In this document: positions 35,066 through 45,485 of the stretch, in pieces
Numbering within the stretch: position 1 is the stretch's first letter
Layout: the number at the start of each line of letters is the position of its first letter
Assembly (NCBI GenBank): GCA_001599915.1
Contig: BCIG01000021.1
Location: 516,536-580,535 of the forward strand
Reading direction: 5' to 3'
DNA: 64,000 nucleotides
Origin: Symbiotaphrina buchneri
Lineage: Eukaryota; Ascomycota; Symbiotaphrinales; Symbiotaphrinaceae
The notes under the pieces: generated by a model
What the model saw: only the letters and a program-made list of their open reading frames with translations
What the model was told of the DNA's origin: nothing
Databases searched by the model: none
Translations under genes and position numbers: made by a program

Positions 35066-35514
35066 GTTGCCTCTTCAAAATTCAGGAAGAGATAAGGGGA
35101 AAGGTCTATCAACAAAGAAAAAACAATGAAACTAGGTGAATGATGGACAATATTAAAACAGAAGGAGCAGCAGAACAGCCTTTTATAAGCCATCTACATG
35201 GCTCATGTAGCTGCTGCGTTCCGCAGGCGTGTAATGCGGTTCAGATCTCTTCGGCATTTACAAAGAACGAGAATTAGTGTTTATCCGGCGCATAGATGAA
35301 ATCGGCCCTCGTTATTCTCAATTACAGGGAAAGGGGCAGGGAAAAGCGGTAAAAGTGAACGAATGGGCGCCAGACCGCCAGGGGCGCATTGGACCGCCGA
35401 AACGGGAAGACGGCCGGTAAACGCGCAAGCGGCCGTAGGCGGATATTATGCGCCAATTTCCCGCCTTCCGCTCCCAACCCTTCAACGTCCGTCTTTCCGC
35501 TTCAACGCGTCCGC
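35066..35514. promoter_or_regulatory. Divergent promoter, enoyl reductase / Zn2Cys6 regulator
   Basis: 449-bp shared upstream region, GC-rich towards the regulator. It contains an inverted repeat ACGGCC-N15-GGCCGT (35410-35436) and several CGG/GCC triplets, typical zinc-cluster target architecture. Confidence 0.5.
35410..35436. promoter_or_regulatory. Inverted repeat ACGGCC-N15-GGCCGT
   Basis: Exact 6-bp arms at 35410-35415 and 35431-35436, about 80-105 bases upstream of the regulator ATG. Candidate operator; inferred. Confidence 0.35.
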
Positions 35515-37258
35515 ATGGATGATCCAAGGGGCGGAACAACATCCAGGCGGGCCCTCCGCGCCTGTGTGTACTGTAAGCAGCGCAAGAAGAAATGCGACAA
35601 AGTCCTGCCTCAATGCTCGTTCTGTATCAGGTCAGTACCTGGACCTCACCGCTACCTCAATCGACACTGAGCCCCTTTTAGGAGTCATCACCGATGCCAA
35701 TATCCAACTCTACCAGGATTGCCCGAGGAGAGTCATGGCCAAAGTGCTGCACTTCCTGCACTTCCCTCGTCGTACTTCCTGGATCATCGCCTCTTCCGCA
35801 TCTCACAGGGAGAATTAACGGATAGCGCTTTTGATCTGCCGGACGGTCTACATGATCTTGTGGGAGACCTCCACAAGGTCCGTGACATGTCGAAGACCTA
35901 CTTCAGGAAGATCCATCCATGGATGCCTATTCTCTCCAAGAAGACTTTCTACCAACGGCTTGTCAGTCCCTTAGTACCTCCTCGGAGCGAGACTCTCCTT
36001 CTTTTCGCATGCATGCAGATAGTCTGCAGTACGCTTGAGAGCGACAGTGCCCGCACACCGGTGTACTCTCTTGCCAGATCGGCGCTGCTCAAAGCTGAAC
36101 TTGCGGGCGTCATGTCCTTCCGGCTGCTGCAAGCCTGGGTCCTTGTTTCAATTTATGAGCTAGGTCATGCTATTTATCCTTCTGCATATCTCTCGGTCGG
36201 GACTTGCGCTCGGATCGCCAACGCGCTCGGTATAAACGCACGCAATGGGCTGGAGAGTGGTCAGCTTCATAGCTGGATTGATGAAGAAGAAAGAAGAAGA
36301 ACATGGTGGGCTATTATGATATTGGATCGGTAGGATCCCAAGTCGATGCTGCTGGAAAACTATTGACTGTGGTGTATCTTGTAGGTACACCAGTATAGGG
36401 GGCCAGAACTATTTGCTGGCTTTAGCTGAGCCTGGCCCTGATGACGTGCTGCCAATTGATGATGATACATGGGACGAAGCGGTACTTTTCCTTCAGACAT
36501 CCGGCGTATAGTAAGTGGCTGACTCCATGCGCACCAGCCATCAGATCCTCCTGCTCGCAATAGGCTTTCCTCTCCTCCATGTCCTGCAATGGGGAGATTT
36601 GGTCTCATGGCTCATGCAGCGACTTTACTCAGTCAAGTCCTTAGCCACACGAGAGACACTTCCACAGACCCGGTCTTCCACGCCGGAAGAAAATGTCTAT
36701 TGGACCAGACGCTGGCGGCTCTCACAGCCGTCTCAAAAGAGGAAGGGCGATCTCGGGGAACAGAAGTCTGTAATCCTACCACACTTTGTTACAGGTCTGT
36801 CACCTCCTCCCCGTCTTGAATGATCCTTATAGTCTTTACTCAGCAATTGCAGTACACGGTTGGCGCTTGCTTGTCCGGAGGGTCCCACCAAAGTCGCAGT
36901 AGCCGGCGCCGAGTGGGAAGTTTTGCGAAGCATAACATGCGACCTCATCAGTCTCTCACACGAGGCCGTAGCTGGAAACAGCGTTAGACATGATGAAGTC
37001 TCGCCATTCGTTTTGGACTCCATGTATCAAAGTGCTGTGTTTCTTTCGCAAATGGGTTCCGAAGCAAGAGATATACTGTTTCCGGAAGGAATGGAAAGCT
37101 TGACAAAAGCTTTGTCTATTATAGATATTTCTTGGAAAGCTGCAGGTATGCCTCCCTAAATGTCGTCATCTGCCAGAACAGAATTGTGAACCGTACTGAT
37201 CCTTATTGTATCAGGCCAGTACTTACTGTTGCTGGAGGCACAGAGCATTCAGGCATAG
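35515..37258 (+). CDS. Zn2Cys6 transcription factor (TAG formed at an exon junction)
   Basis: The zinc cluster begins at Cys17 (ACVYCKQRKKKCDKVLPQC, SFCIR), and the sixth cysteine comes after an intron (CIRSHHRC), giving C-x2-C-x6-C-x6-C-x2-C-x6-C. The regulatory domain is clear: SKTYFRKIHPWMPILSKKTF, LLQAWVLVSIYELGHAIYPS and IDEEERRRTWWAIMILDRYT across an intron. After TWDEAVLFLQTSGV the donor TATA|GTAAGT (36511) and acceptor AATAG|G (36563) are the only phase-correct pair into LSSPPCPAMGRFGLMAHA, yet the joined codon is TAG. So the factor is truncated at about two-thirds length, or splicing differs. The last exon ends GQYLLLLEAQSIQA at 37256-37258. It probably governs the divergent enoyl reductase and MFS pump. 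Confidence 0.78.
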
Positions 37259-37733
37259 TGGGAACCCTAGAGGGGCGTGAATCTGACAATACTAGACCCC
37301 CACACTATGTCCCTTATTATGAAGCGGTTGTGGCTGCTTGAAAGGGTGGATAACAGCCATGGCTAAATTTAAATTGTATCCGGCTGTCTACCTCAAAACA
37401 AAGTAATTAACCTATGCCTCAAAATAGTCTTCAAATCAATGTTTTCCCTTCCTTTTTTGTTTGGACAATTAATCTAGTAGAAATTCAAGAACCCATAACT
37501 GCGACGACCATGTCTCGCTGTGCTTCGTATCTTGATATGGTGGGGCAGCTGACAGTTCTAAGTTCTTGGCGGTATCTGGCGAGGCGGTCGGCAATAATTC
37601 GCTTCGATGTTGCGTCATGCTTGCGGCAGAAAAAACCGGGATTCCCAGCTTTCTCGACAATCAAGATCTTCAAGATCCCAGCTCATCTTGCATGTGTCAG
37701 GTTGACCCTTGAACAGCCCAACATTGCCAACAA
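37259..37733. other. Intergenic, upstream of the CSC1/RSN1-like gene
   Basis: 475 bases; expected promoter. No feature was recognised. Confidence 0.5.
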
Positions 37734-40685
37734 TGGCGCTCAAAGGGCAGGATGTTTTGGCTGCAGCTCAGAAGGAGATCATGCATGCCAGCAATGCGAT
37801 TAGTGAGTCCAGCTTCCAGCTTCCATTGGGCAGAAAACCCGGCCATACAGCCCACAGTGCTAACTGCAACGAAGACATGCAGCAAGAGGGCGAGCATAGT
37901 GGTGGGGACTCGGGATACATGAAGTTGATATCGACTGTGGTCCCCCTTCTTATCATATCGATTCCTATGGTCTTCGCATTCCTTTACCTGCGTCAAAGAC
38001 AGCACCGTGTCTATGCCCCACGCACATTTCTCGAAGTGTTTAAAGAAGAGTACGCGACCCAATGGCACCTCTTGAGTACCTTTCTGACCATGTCATAGCG
38101 AGATGACGCCGAAGCCAGCTTTTGGCATGTTCAATTGGATCTCCGAATTTCGCAAACTCCCGGATGAATTCGTACTGAATCACCAGTCGCTCGACAACTA
38201 CTTATTCATTCGCTATTTTCGCATGGTGAGCTGGATTTGCCTGGTAGGCACAATCCTTGCAGGAGTGTCCATCCTATGGGTCAATTACAACGGCGGAGGT
38301 GACCAGTCTGAGCTTAACAAATTCACATTCAGTAATGTCGAAGATATCAACAAGTACTACTGGCATGCCATCTGTGCATGGATCTTCCTTGGTGAGTCCT
38401 GCGTATGAGTTTTAACGTCTCTGTGCCTGACCTATAACCAGGCTATGTGATGTACGTCATTACTAAAGAGACAATCTACTACATCAACCTTCGCCAGGCA
38501 TATCTGACCACCCCACGAAATGCTGCTCGAATCTCAACTCGCATAGTACTCTTCACAGGCGTTCCTGAAGAGTATCGCGACGAGAGCTGGATCAAAGCTG
38601 ACTATCAAGGTGTGAAGCGAGTATGGGTTTCCACTGACTGTACGGAACTCGAGAAGCTTGTGAACCAGGTGTGGGATACCGCCATCGAGCTCGAGAATGC
38701 CGAGATTGAGCTGTCCACTATTGCAACAAAGAAGCAGTTGAAGGGAGAGAAGCACTTTGCGGCAGACCCCGAGCAGGCCAGGACTTCTACTGAGCAGTGG
38801 ATCGCGCCGAAAGATAGGCCTTATAAGCGTACAATCCCCTTGATCGGCAAGAAGACGGATAAAATACAGTATTGCCGCGATAAAATTCCCGCCTTGGTCC
38901 GCCAGGTCAAGGACTTGCAGAAGCGACACATGTCTTTCGATGCGAAACTGCTTCCTGCGGTTTTCGTCCAATTCGAGACCCAGCGGGCAGCCCAAGCGGC
39001 TTACTCTGAGCCGTTCTGGCAGCAACCGGGCAGGATGGAACCCGCTTGCATCAGTATCGCCACGCCAAAGGAGATCATCTGGGGCAATCTAGCAATGACA
39101 AAACCTGAGCGTTGGGTCCGCAGCATTACCGCAAACATCGTCATTTGGTTCCTGGTCATCTTCTGGTCGATACCGGTCGGTCTGGTCGGCTCACTTGCGG
39201 ACCTTGACACTGTCGCGAAGGTGTTCCCTTCTGTCAAGCAGTTGCCTCCTTCAGTCACCGGTTTAGTGAGCGGACTTCTTCCAGCCATCTTGATCTCCGC
39301 ACTTCTGGCACTGGTACCAATCATCTGTAGAAGTAAGTCGGAATGCCGCGTCGCTGAGAGAGCCTATAATTAACGCATATGCAGTTGCTGCGACAAAAGC
39401 GGGCTCCGTGACATTGTCGCAAGTCGAGCTGACAACTCAAGGATGGTACTTTGCTTTCCAGGTTGCTCAGGTCTTTCTGATTACGACCTTCAGTTCTGGC
39501 GCGGCCTCCGTTGCTCGTAAGTGGAATGCTTCGATTACGTCGCAGAACTAACTATCGTCCAGAGCAAATCGTTCAGGATCCTACTCAGGCTCCTACACTT
39601 CTTGCGGACAACCTGCCCAGTGCCTCGACATTCTACCTTTCATTCTTCGTGCTCCAAGGTGTTGCAGTTACGGCCACCACTATCTTCCAAGTAGTCCCTT
39701 TCCTCATGTTCAATATCGCCTCGCCGTACCTGGACACGACACCTCGTAAGAAGTTCGAACGCTGGATCACGCTTTCCGCTCTCAGCTGGGGCGATACATA
39801 TCCTAAGTTCACGCTATTCGCTGTCATTGGTAAGTACACCAGGCAGCCTCGATGCAACGTCACTAACATCGCGAAGCAATCTCCTACTCGTGTATCGCGC
39901 CCCTCGTCCTTCTATTCGCCACGATTGGCATCTATTTCCTCTACTTGGCCTTCCGATACAACGTATTCTACGTCTTGACCATGGCAGTAGACACAAAGGG
40001 CGATGCATACGGCCGCGCGATGCAGCATCTGAGCGTGGGCGTCTATCTCGCGGAACTTTGCTTGATCGGTCTCATGGCCGGTCGTGGCGCGCAAGGGCCG
40101 GCCCAGCTGATGGTCCTTCTCCTCGTCCTCACGGCCATCTACCAGACCTACCTGAACGCAGTACTGGCACCGCTGACAAACACCCTCTCGGATGAGCTCA
40201 TGGCGGAAAACGAGGAAGAGGCTCTTGCATCAGCCAGCGAGCAAGGCGATGCTAACACAGACAACTTGCCCAACACCGTCCGACCCGTCCGGGTCAACAC
40301 CTCCAACCAAGACTCTGTCACAACGAAAGCCGTCAATCACTGGAAGCGGGGCGGATTATTCGCTCCGTTCCTCTTCAACGGCTCCAAGAGCAAGTATCCC
40401 CAGCTGCGCCGCCAGCTCTGGGACCATTTCCCCGGGCAGCCGGCTCCCAAGGTGTCCGAGGAGACGATCAAGTACGCGTATTTCCATCCGGCCATTTCCG
40501 TGAAGTCTCCGAAGCTGTGGATCGCGAAGGATGACCTGGGAGTTTCGCAGCAGGAGGTCGTGGAGTCGAGCAATGTCATTGATATTACGGACGAAGGCAC
40601 GAAGTTTGATGAGAAGGCTAAAGTGGTTTGGACGCAGAAGAGTGCGAAGGAGGCTCCGATATGGACGGAGAGGCTGGAATACTGA
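37734..40685 (+). CDS. CSC1/RSN1 family (DUF221) osmosensitive cation channel
   Basis: Large membrane protein of the OSCA/TMEM63/CSC1 superfamily, mechanically or osmotically gated calcium-permeable channels. The ATG at 37734 opens a ~60-residue luminal segment before TM0 (LISTVVPLLIISIPMVFAFL). An intron (38042-38097) joins EVFKEDEMTPKPAFGMFNW. The first conserved block is LPDEFVLNHQSLDNYLFIRY; the cytosolic loop has VLFTGVPEEY, and later VFVQFETQRAAQAAY and EIIWGNLAMTKPERW. The pore region follows over four more phase-correct introns, ending in a charged tail (EEALASASEQGD). About 880 residues, usual for fungal members. Frame intact. Probably plasma membrane or vacuolar. Confidence 0.9.
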
Positions 40686-41186
40686 AAAGGTGATATACAA
40701 AAGGAAAAGGCTATGGGTAACGAATCATGGTATGTGGAGTACCTACAAATTTCTCATGTGAAACCCAATACGGCTTCGCACTTTAGGCCTACATTATGCT
40801 TCCCCGTACAAAATTATGGCCACACATCACATTGGCCGGATTCAACTATTCTATCATTGAAGGTGCCCATGATTGCACTGCCTTAAATTAATGAAGACAT
40901 TGTTGTACTATTTGTCCACTCCGCATTCTTGGAACAAGAGGTCTAAGGTCTTGGAAGAAGGGTTAGCGTACCTAGCTAGAAGTAATCGGACCAATGGCCG
41001 CCCGCTGAAATGGCGTGATTGAGATTCTCAATCCGGTCCGGAAAATCAATTCTCCTTGTTAACCACGCTTGTACAACAAAATTTTGAAAGGCGCAGATGT
41101 TCAATTAGCTAATGATATAGGACCAAACAGTTGCTAAGTACCAGTCCTCGGGTGGAGCTTTCCTGTCGTGCATACACTTGTCGAAC
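40686..41186. other. Upstream region of sulfide:quinone oxidoreductase
   Basis: 501 bases with two overlapping dyads at 41017-41042, about 145-170 bases before the ATG. No gene was seen. Confidence 0.5.
41017..41042. promoter_or_regulatory. Overlapping palindromes GATTGAGA-T-TCTCAATC and TCCGGTCCGGA
   Basis: The first dyad (41017-41033) is perfect with a 1-base centre. The second (41032-41042) is a perfect 5+1+5 dyad identical, on the other strand, to the word at 5585-5595. Candidate regulatory sites for the oxidoreductase; inferred. Confidence 0.4.
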
Positions 41187-42560
41187 ATGTTCGGCGTCCG
41201 TGTAACGTCCGCGGCATGTGCTGCAGCGCGGCCACTGCCCAGGTCGAAGGTTGTTCCCGTGGGCAGGAGCTTCGCAACAGCAGTATCCTCACCATCATCC
41301 ACATCAAGAAGCCACAAGGTAGTCGTGATCGGCGGCGGGACCGCCGGTCTGACCATCAGCCACCAGCTTCTCCGATCGGGGAAGTTCTCAAAAGATGACA
41401 TCGCGATCATCGACCCTGCCGAGTGGCACCACTACCAGCCCGGATGGACGCTCGTCGGCGGCGGGCTCAAGACGAAACAAGAGCTGCGGCGGCCTCTGGC
41501 GAGCCTGATCGACCCGAAGCTGCAGTTCATCAACGCCCCCGTCGCCGCCTTCTCGCCCGAAGACAACCTCGTCACGCTCGGCAACGGCGACAAAGTCAAC
41601 TACGAGCAGCTCGTCGTGGCGCCGGGCATCGCCGTCGACTTCGGCAGCATCAAAGGTCTGCCGGAGGCGCTGGCGGAGCAGGACTCGCTTGTCTCGTCCA
41701 TCTATGGGTATGACAGCTGCGACAAAGTCTACCGCACGCTCGAGAAATTCGAGAAGGGCAGAGCGATCTTCACGCAGCCCGCGGGCGTCATGAAGTGCGC
41801 CGGCGCGCCGCAGAAGATCATGTGGCTGGCGCTGGACCTATGGCGGCGCGCGGGGCTCTATGAGCCCAAGAACCCGTCCGGCTCGGCGATTCAGATCAGC
41901 TACGCCACGGGCCTGGCGTCTATGTTCGCGGTGCCCAAGTATAGTGCTGCGCTGGAGACGATGCGTAAAGAGCGCGGCGTCGAGGGCCTGTTCCTGCACG
42001 ACCTCGTCGCCATCGACGGCAACACGGCGACGTTCGCGCGGCCGGGCGCGGGCGGCAGCGAGCCCGCCGTCACGAAGCATTTCGACCTGCTGCACGTCGT
42101 GCCCAAGATGGGCCCGCACGCGTTCATCAAGAGCAGTCCGCTGGCGAACGAGGCCGGCTTCGTCGCCGTCGACGACGCCACCACGCAGCACGTGAAATAC
42201 GCCAACGTGTGGTCCGCCGGCGACGCGTCCAGCCTGCCTACGTCCAAGACTGCCGCGGCGATCACGTCTGAGGCGCCGGTGCTGGTGCATAATTTGCTGG
42301 CGGCGATGGTGGGTAAGAAGCCCGCGGCGAGGTATGATGGCTATACGTCGTGTCCGCTCTTGACGGAGTATGGGAAGGTGCTGCTGGCGGAGTTTAAGTA
42401 TGGCGGCGAGCCGAACGAGACGTTTGGCGAGCTGTTGGGCGTTGATCAGGCGGTTCCTAGACGGGCGTTCTATCATCTGAAGAAAGACTTCTTTCCGTGG
42501 GTGTACTACAATTCGATGGTGAAGGGCACGTGGGGTGGACCGAAGGGTTGGATTAATTAG
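41187..42560 (+). CDS. Sulfide:quinone oxidoreductase, mitochondrial
   Basis: FAD enzyme of the inner mitochondrial membrane that oxidises sulfide and reduces ubiquinone. Single exon, about 457 residues from the first ATG at 41187 (the upstream in-frame TTG is not a start). The basic, Ala/Ser-rich N-terminus (CAAARPLPRSKVVPVGRSFA) is a mitochondrial presequence. The FAD motif VVVIGGGTAG is at residues ~45-54, then IIDPAEWHHYQPGWTLVGGG. The type II redox cysteines are in VMKCAGAPQKI and TSCPLLTEYGKVLLAEF. NVWSAGDASSLPTSKTAAAI is the second flavin-contact block. Ends MVKGTWGGPKGWIN. Intact and unusually GC-rich in the third position compared with neighbours. Confidence 0.93.
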   Translation: MFGVRVTSAACAAARPLPRSKVVPVGRSFATAVSSPSSTSRSHKVVVIGGGTAGLTISHQLLRSGKFSKDDIAIIDPAEWHHYQPGWTLVGGGLKTKQELRRPLASLIDPKLQFINAPVAAFSPEDNLVTLGNGDKVNYEQLVVAPGIAVDFGSIKGLPEALAEQDSLVSSIYGYDSCDKVYRTLEKFEKGRAIFTQPAGVMKCAGAPQKIMWLALDLWRRAGLYEPKNPSGSAIQISYATGLASMFAVPKYSAALETMRKERGVEGLFLHDLVAIDGNTATFARPGAGGSEPAVTKHFDLLHVVPKMGPHAFIKSSPLANEAGFVAVDDATTQHVKYANVWSAGDASSLPTSKTAAAITSEAPVLVHNLLAAMVGKKPAARYDGYTSCPLLTEYGKVLLAEFKYGGEPNETFGELLGVDQAVPRRAFYHLKKDFFPWVYYNSMVKGTWGGPKGWIN

Positions 42561-42860
42561 GTTGGGAAAATGGCGGGTTCGTGCTTGGTGGATTTTACGT
42601 TTGTGATAGAGCATAGATTAGTTCTGGTACGGTATAAAGAAAATCTCGTTATTCGACAATCTCCCTGAGATTCATAACCGATGTCTGTCGGATGGGATAA
42701 TAATAATACAATACACCGTGACTTCCACCTTGCTACCTTGGATATAGACCACCAATCTAGCTGCTGGACCCTCTTCCACCACCTCCCATTCCCAGCTGGC
42801 GGTGAGCACTCCAGCAGTCGTGGACGAAAAGTAAATGAAATATGTAGCCTCCACCAACGG

Positions 42861-43338
42861 CTACTCATGATCATCAACAAACTCACTAGAACCCATTAAT
42901 TTCCACAAAGGACTTATATCAACTCACGGACTCAATAGAGCACGAAAATAAACAAAGCAAATACCTTTTCGCAAACGCCTCATCCCCATCCCGATCAAGC
43001 AACCCCCGCGGCGTGGCGCCGTCGTCGTCTTCTTCGAGCTCCGCCGCGCTGCTCGCTGCCTCCTTCTTCGGTATGAGCTCACGCCATGGCCGGGGGCCGT
43101 CGTACAAGTAGTAAATGGCTGTGAGTGCGCCTGCTATGGGCCATGATATCGCGATCAGCTCTTCGGGAGATAGGTCGTCGTCTTCTTTTTTCGTGGAGTA
43201 GCTGCGTCGCGAGGGGCGCTGGAAGGGATGGATGCGGACGCGGAAGGGTGGGGTGGGTATGTGGGTCGTGCTGCGGAAGGGGTATGTAGGGCGAGGCCGG
43301 AGAGAGGTAAGGGTGAGGAGCCGCCCGAGGCGTGCCAT
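42861..43338 (-). CDS. Small predicted mitochondrial membrane protein
   Basis: Start at 43338 with an Arg/Pro-rich N-terminus (MARLGRLLTLTSLRPRPTYP and RRSYSTKKEDDD), typical of a mitochondrial presequence ending in a SYST cleavage-like site. One membrane span: LIAISWPIAGALTAIYYLY, then DGPRPWRELIPKKEA. An intron (~79 nt, GTATTT...TTCTAG) joins AFAKR to SEFVDDHE and a stop at 42861-42863; without it the frame ends at 42919. Either way about 120-140 residues. I do not recognise a function; topology suggests an inner-membrane or assembly protein. Confidence 0.62.
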
Positions 43339-43704
43339 GGCTGGAAGGGAAAGGGATTGGGTGCAGGGTTGCTGGAGCTTCGCGGAGTGGATGAGGAGGA
43401 GAGGGAAGGAAACGTCGAAAGAGAGGAAAGGCGCGAGCGCCAGGCGCCTCAGCTGCCGCTTATCTTATCAGATCGACGCTAGTGGCGTAGAATGTAGACC
43501 GAGGCACCTCTGAACTCTTCCGTCACAACGTTTTCAACTACCGTGACAGGTGTGGCTCACGAGATGGGAGAGAGCTCCATTCACGCACAGGCTCTGAATA
43601 CACCACTATGGTCACTAGGCCATCATACCCTTGCTTCACTTCCATCATGGGCGACAACTGCCAGCTGAGAAGCCACACTCCCCATCGCTCATCCTAACCT
43701 AACC
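43339..43704. other. Divergent promoter region
   Basis: 366 bases between the small mitochondrial-like gene (minus) and the UPF0029 gene (plus). No motif stood out. Confidence 0.5.
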
Positions 43705-44580
43705 ATGTCATTGAAGCGCCCGCGCCCCCCCTCCCCCGCGCGCGAGCTCGCGCCACAGACACAGACGCAAATCTACGCCTCCGCGCCCATCTCAGACCGC
43801 TCCTCGACGTTCATCGCGCACTACTCCCCCTCCCTCCCAGGCAAGACACTACAGCACTCCGCCGCCTTCACATCGGCCTCGCACCGCATCCTAGCGTGGC
43901 GGAAACCCTCCGCGCAGCGCTCGCTTTCTGCTGCTGGCGCTGGCCCGGCGCTCTTGGAGACGGGCTCGGATGATGATGGTGAGAAATATGCGGGTAAGAG
44001 GCTCGAGAAGGTCCTGGCGGATATGAATGTTACTGGCGCGGTGGTGGTCGCGAGATGGTATGGTGGGATCCTCCTGGGACCGGTTCGGTTTACTCATATT
44101 GAGAATTGTGCGCGCGAGGCGATTGGGAAGTGGGTTGAGGAGTCGAAGCGTGAGACTGAGGTGGCGAATAAGAGGCGTCGCGCGGAGGTGGATGAGAAGG
44201 ATCGGAAGAGGTTGGCGCAGGAGCTGAGCGAACGCGACCGCAGTATTGTTGTTCTGAGACAGTTACTTGCGGATAAGAGCTCAGGGGCTACGAGTAGTCC
44301 CGCACGGAATTCGACGCCGAGTACGCCGTCTAAAGCGGTGGATTATTCGAAGATGTCCCTCGAGGCGCTGAGGCGGCTTGATAAGGCGCGCGACGCGACG
44401 ATTGCTTGGCTGCTGCAGCAGATTGATAAGGCAGAGGCGGAGCAGAGACGATATGAGGTTCTTGCTGCTGCTGAGGAAACGCCTGAGGATCTGGGAGAGA
44501 AGGCTATGGCCGTGCAGAAACAAGATGAGGTTGTTGCGGATGAGGAAAAACCTGAAGATCTAGCGGAGAAGGCTACTTAA
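43705..44580 (+). CDS. UPF0029/IMPACT-family protein
   Basis: IMPACT/YigZ-type domain, in eukaryotes linked to control of GCN2 signalling. Conserved blocks: SDRSSTFIAHYSPSL, ASHRILAWRKP, GSDDDGEKYAGKRLEKVL and VVVARWYGGILLGPVRFTHI. Single exon of 291 residues. The N-terminal RWD domain found in YIH1/IMPACT is absent. Downstream is a charged, helical segment (residues ~150-250, probable coiled coil) and a short duplication at the C-terminus (EETPEDLGEKA and EEKPEDLAEKA, 44467-44580). Probably cytosolic. Because the RWD domain is missing, GCN2 control is not assured. Confidence 0.85.
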   Translation: MSLKRPRPPSPARELAPQTQTQIYASAPISDRSSTFIAHYSPSLPGKTLQHSAAFTSASHRILAWRKPSAQRSLSAAGAGPALLETGSDDDGEKYAGKRLEKVLADMNVTGAVVVARWYGGILLGPVRFTHIENCAREAIGKWVEESKRETEVANKRRRAEVDEKDRKRLAQELSERDRSIVVLRQLLADKSSGATSSPARNSTPSTPSKAVDYSKMSLEALRRLDKARDATIAWLLQQIDKAEAEQRRYEVLAAAEETPEDLGEKAMAVQKQDEVVADEEKPEDLAEKAT

Positions 44581-45485
44581 GTCGACACTTCCGGGGGTGG
44601 CTGAGTAGCTATTGATCCTGAGACTGGATTGCTGGAGGCTCCGCTGCGATTGCCGCTTCTGTCTCACACACGCACCATTGCGCTGCTACGGACTGTCCCT
44701 TGGGGTTCAGACCCAGTGTATAAGGCATGCTTTCTACAAGCCAGCTTCACGCTTAGGGTGCCGTCCGGAATGAAAGCCTCGATCAATTGGCCGGTCAAGA
44801 CCCTCTGCATCGATAATCGGAAGTTCTGAATGGTGAATCTCAGCGGCAAGCATGCACATGACTTGTCCTACTGGCGGCCTTCCAGATGGCTGAACGAATA
44901 GGACTGGCGGTGCAAGGGCAGGAAGCTTAACTTTTAGCTGTTGTCCCCGACAGAACACGTTCTGGAGACTAGATGCTCTTTCCCACTCTTTGAGACAGAT
45001 TTGGAATCAGTTCTGATGGGGATTATACTGGGCCTTTCGAATCCAGCTTATCCGAAAACGACGGAGAAACAGTGAGCTTATGAAATCATCTTAGCCGCTC
45101 TCCTGCCCAAAAGGCAGTGAAAGGCCCATACAAACCTGTCATTTGGACACCTGCAGGAAGGCTTTGATGTTAGATGAATCCTGCGTGCCCGTCGCACCTA
45201 CAATGCCAACTACATTTTACGGAATCCAGGTCCAACCAATGACTTTGAAAGCACATGCAATGATGGATCTACAGCCGACTTATTGTTTAGACCAAATTCT
45301 TTGCCAAATCACAATAATAATCACCCTAGACAAGGACGTCCCTCGTGGCTTACTGAAGATACCATTGCTTCTCGAACGTTGATTGGCTGCTGAAGCGTAA
45401 GCCAGGCGATTTATAAGCCACGGCACCTCGGTGGCTTACGGTCTCCCACCTCCCGAGCTTCTTCCACCCGTCTAACACAGACAAG
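44581..45485. other. 905-bp region without a recognised gene
   Basis: Short open frames on both strands show no motif or splice support. Should include the promoter of the bZIP gene. Nothing else was seen. Confidence 0.5.

Noticed and set aside
41838-42614. 258-codon frame antisense to SQOR, and other long antisense frames in GC-rich genes
   Set aside because: Typical shadow frames caused by GC-rich third positions; Arg/His-rich translation without motifs.
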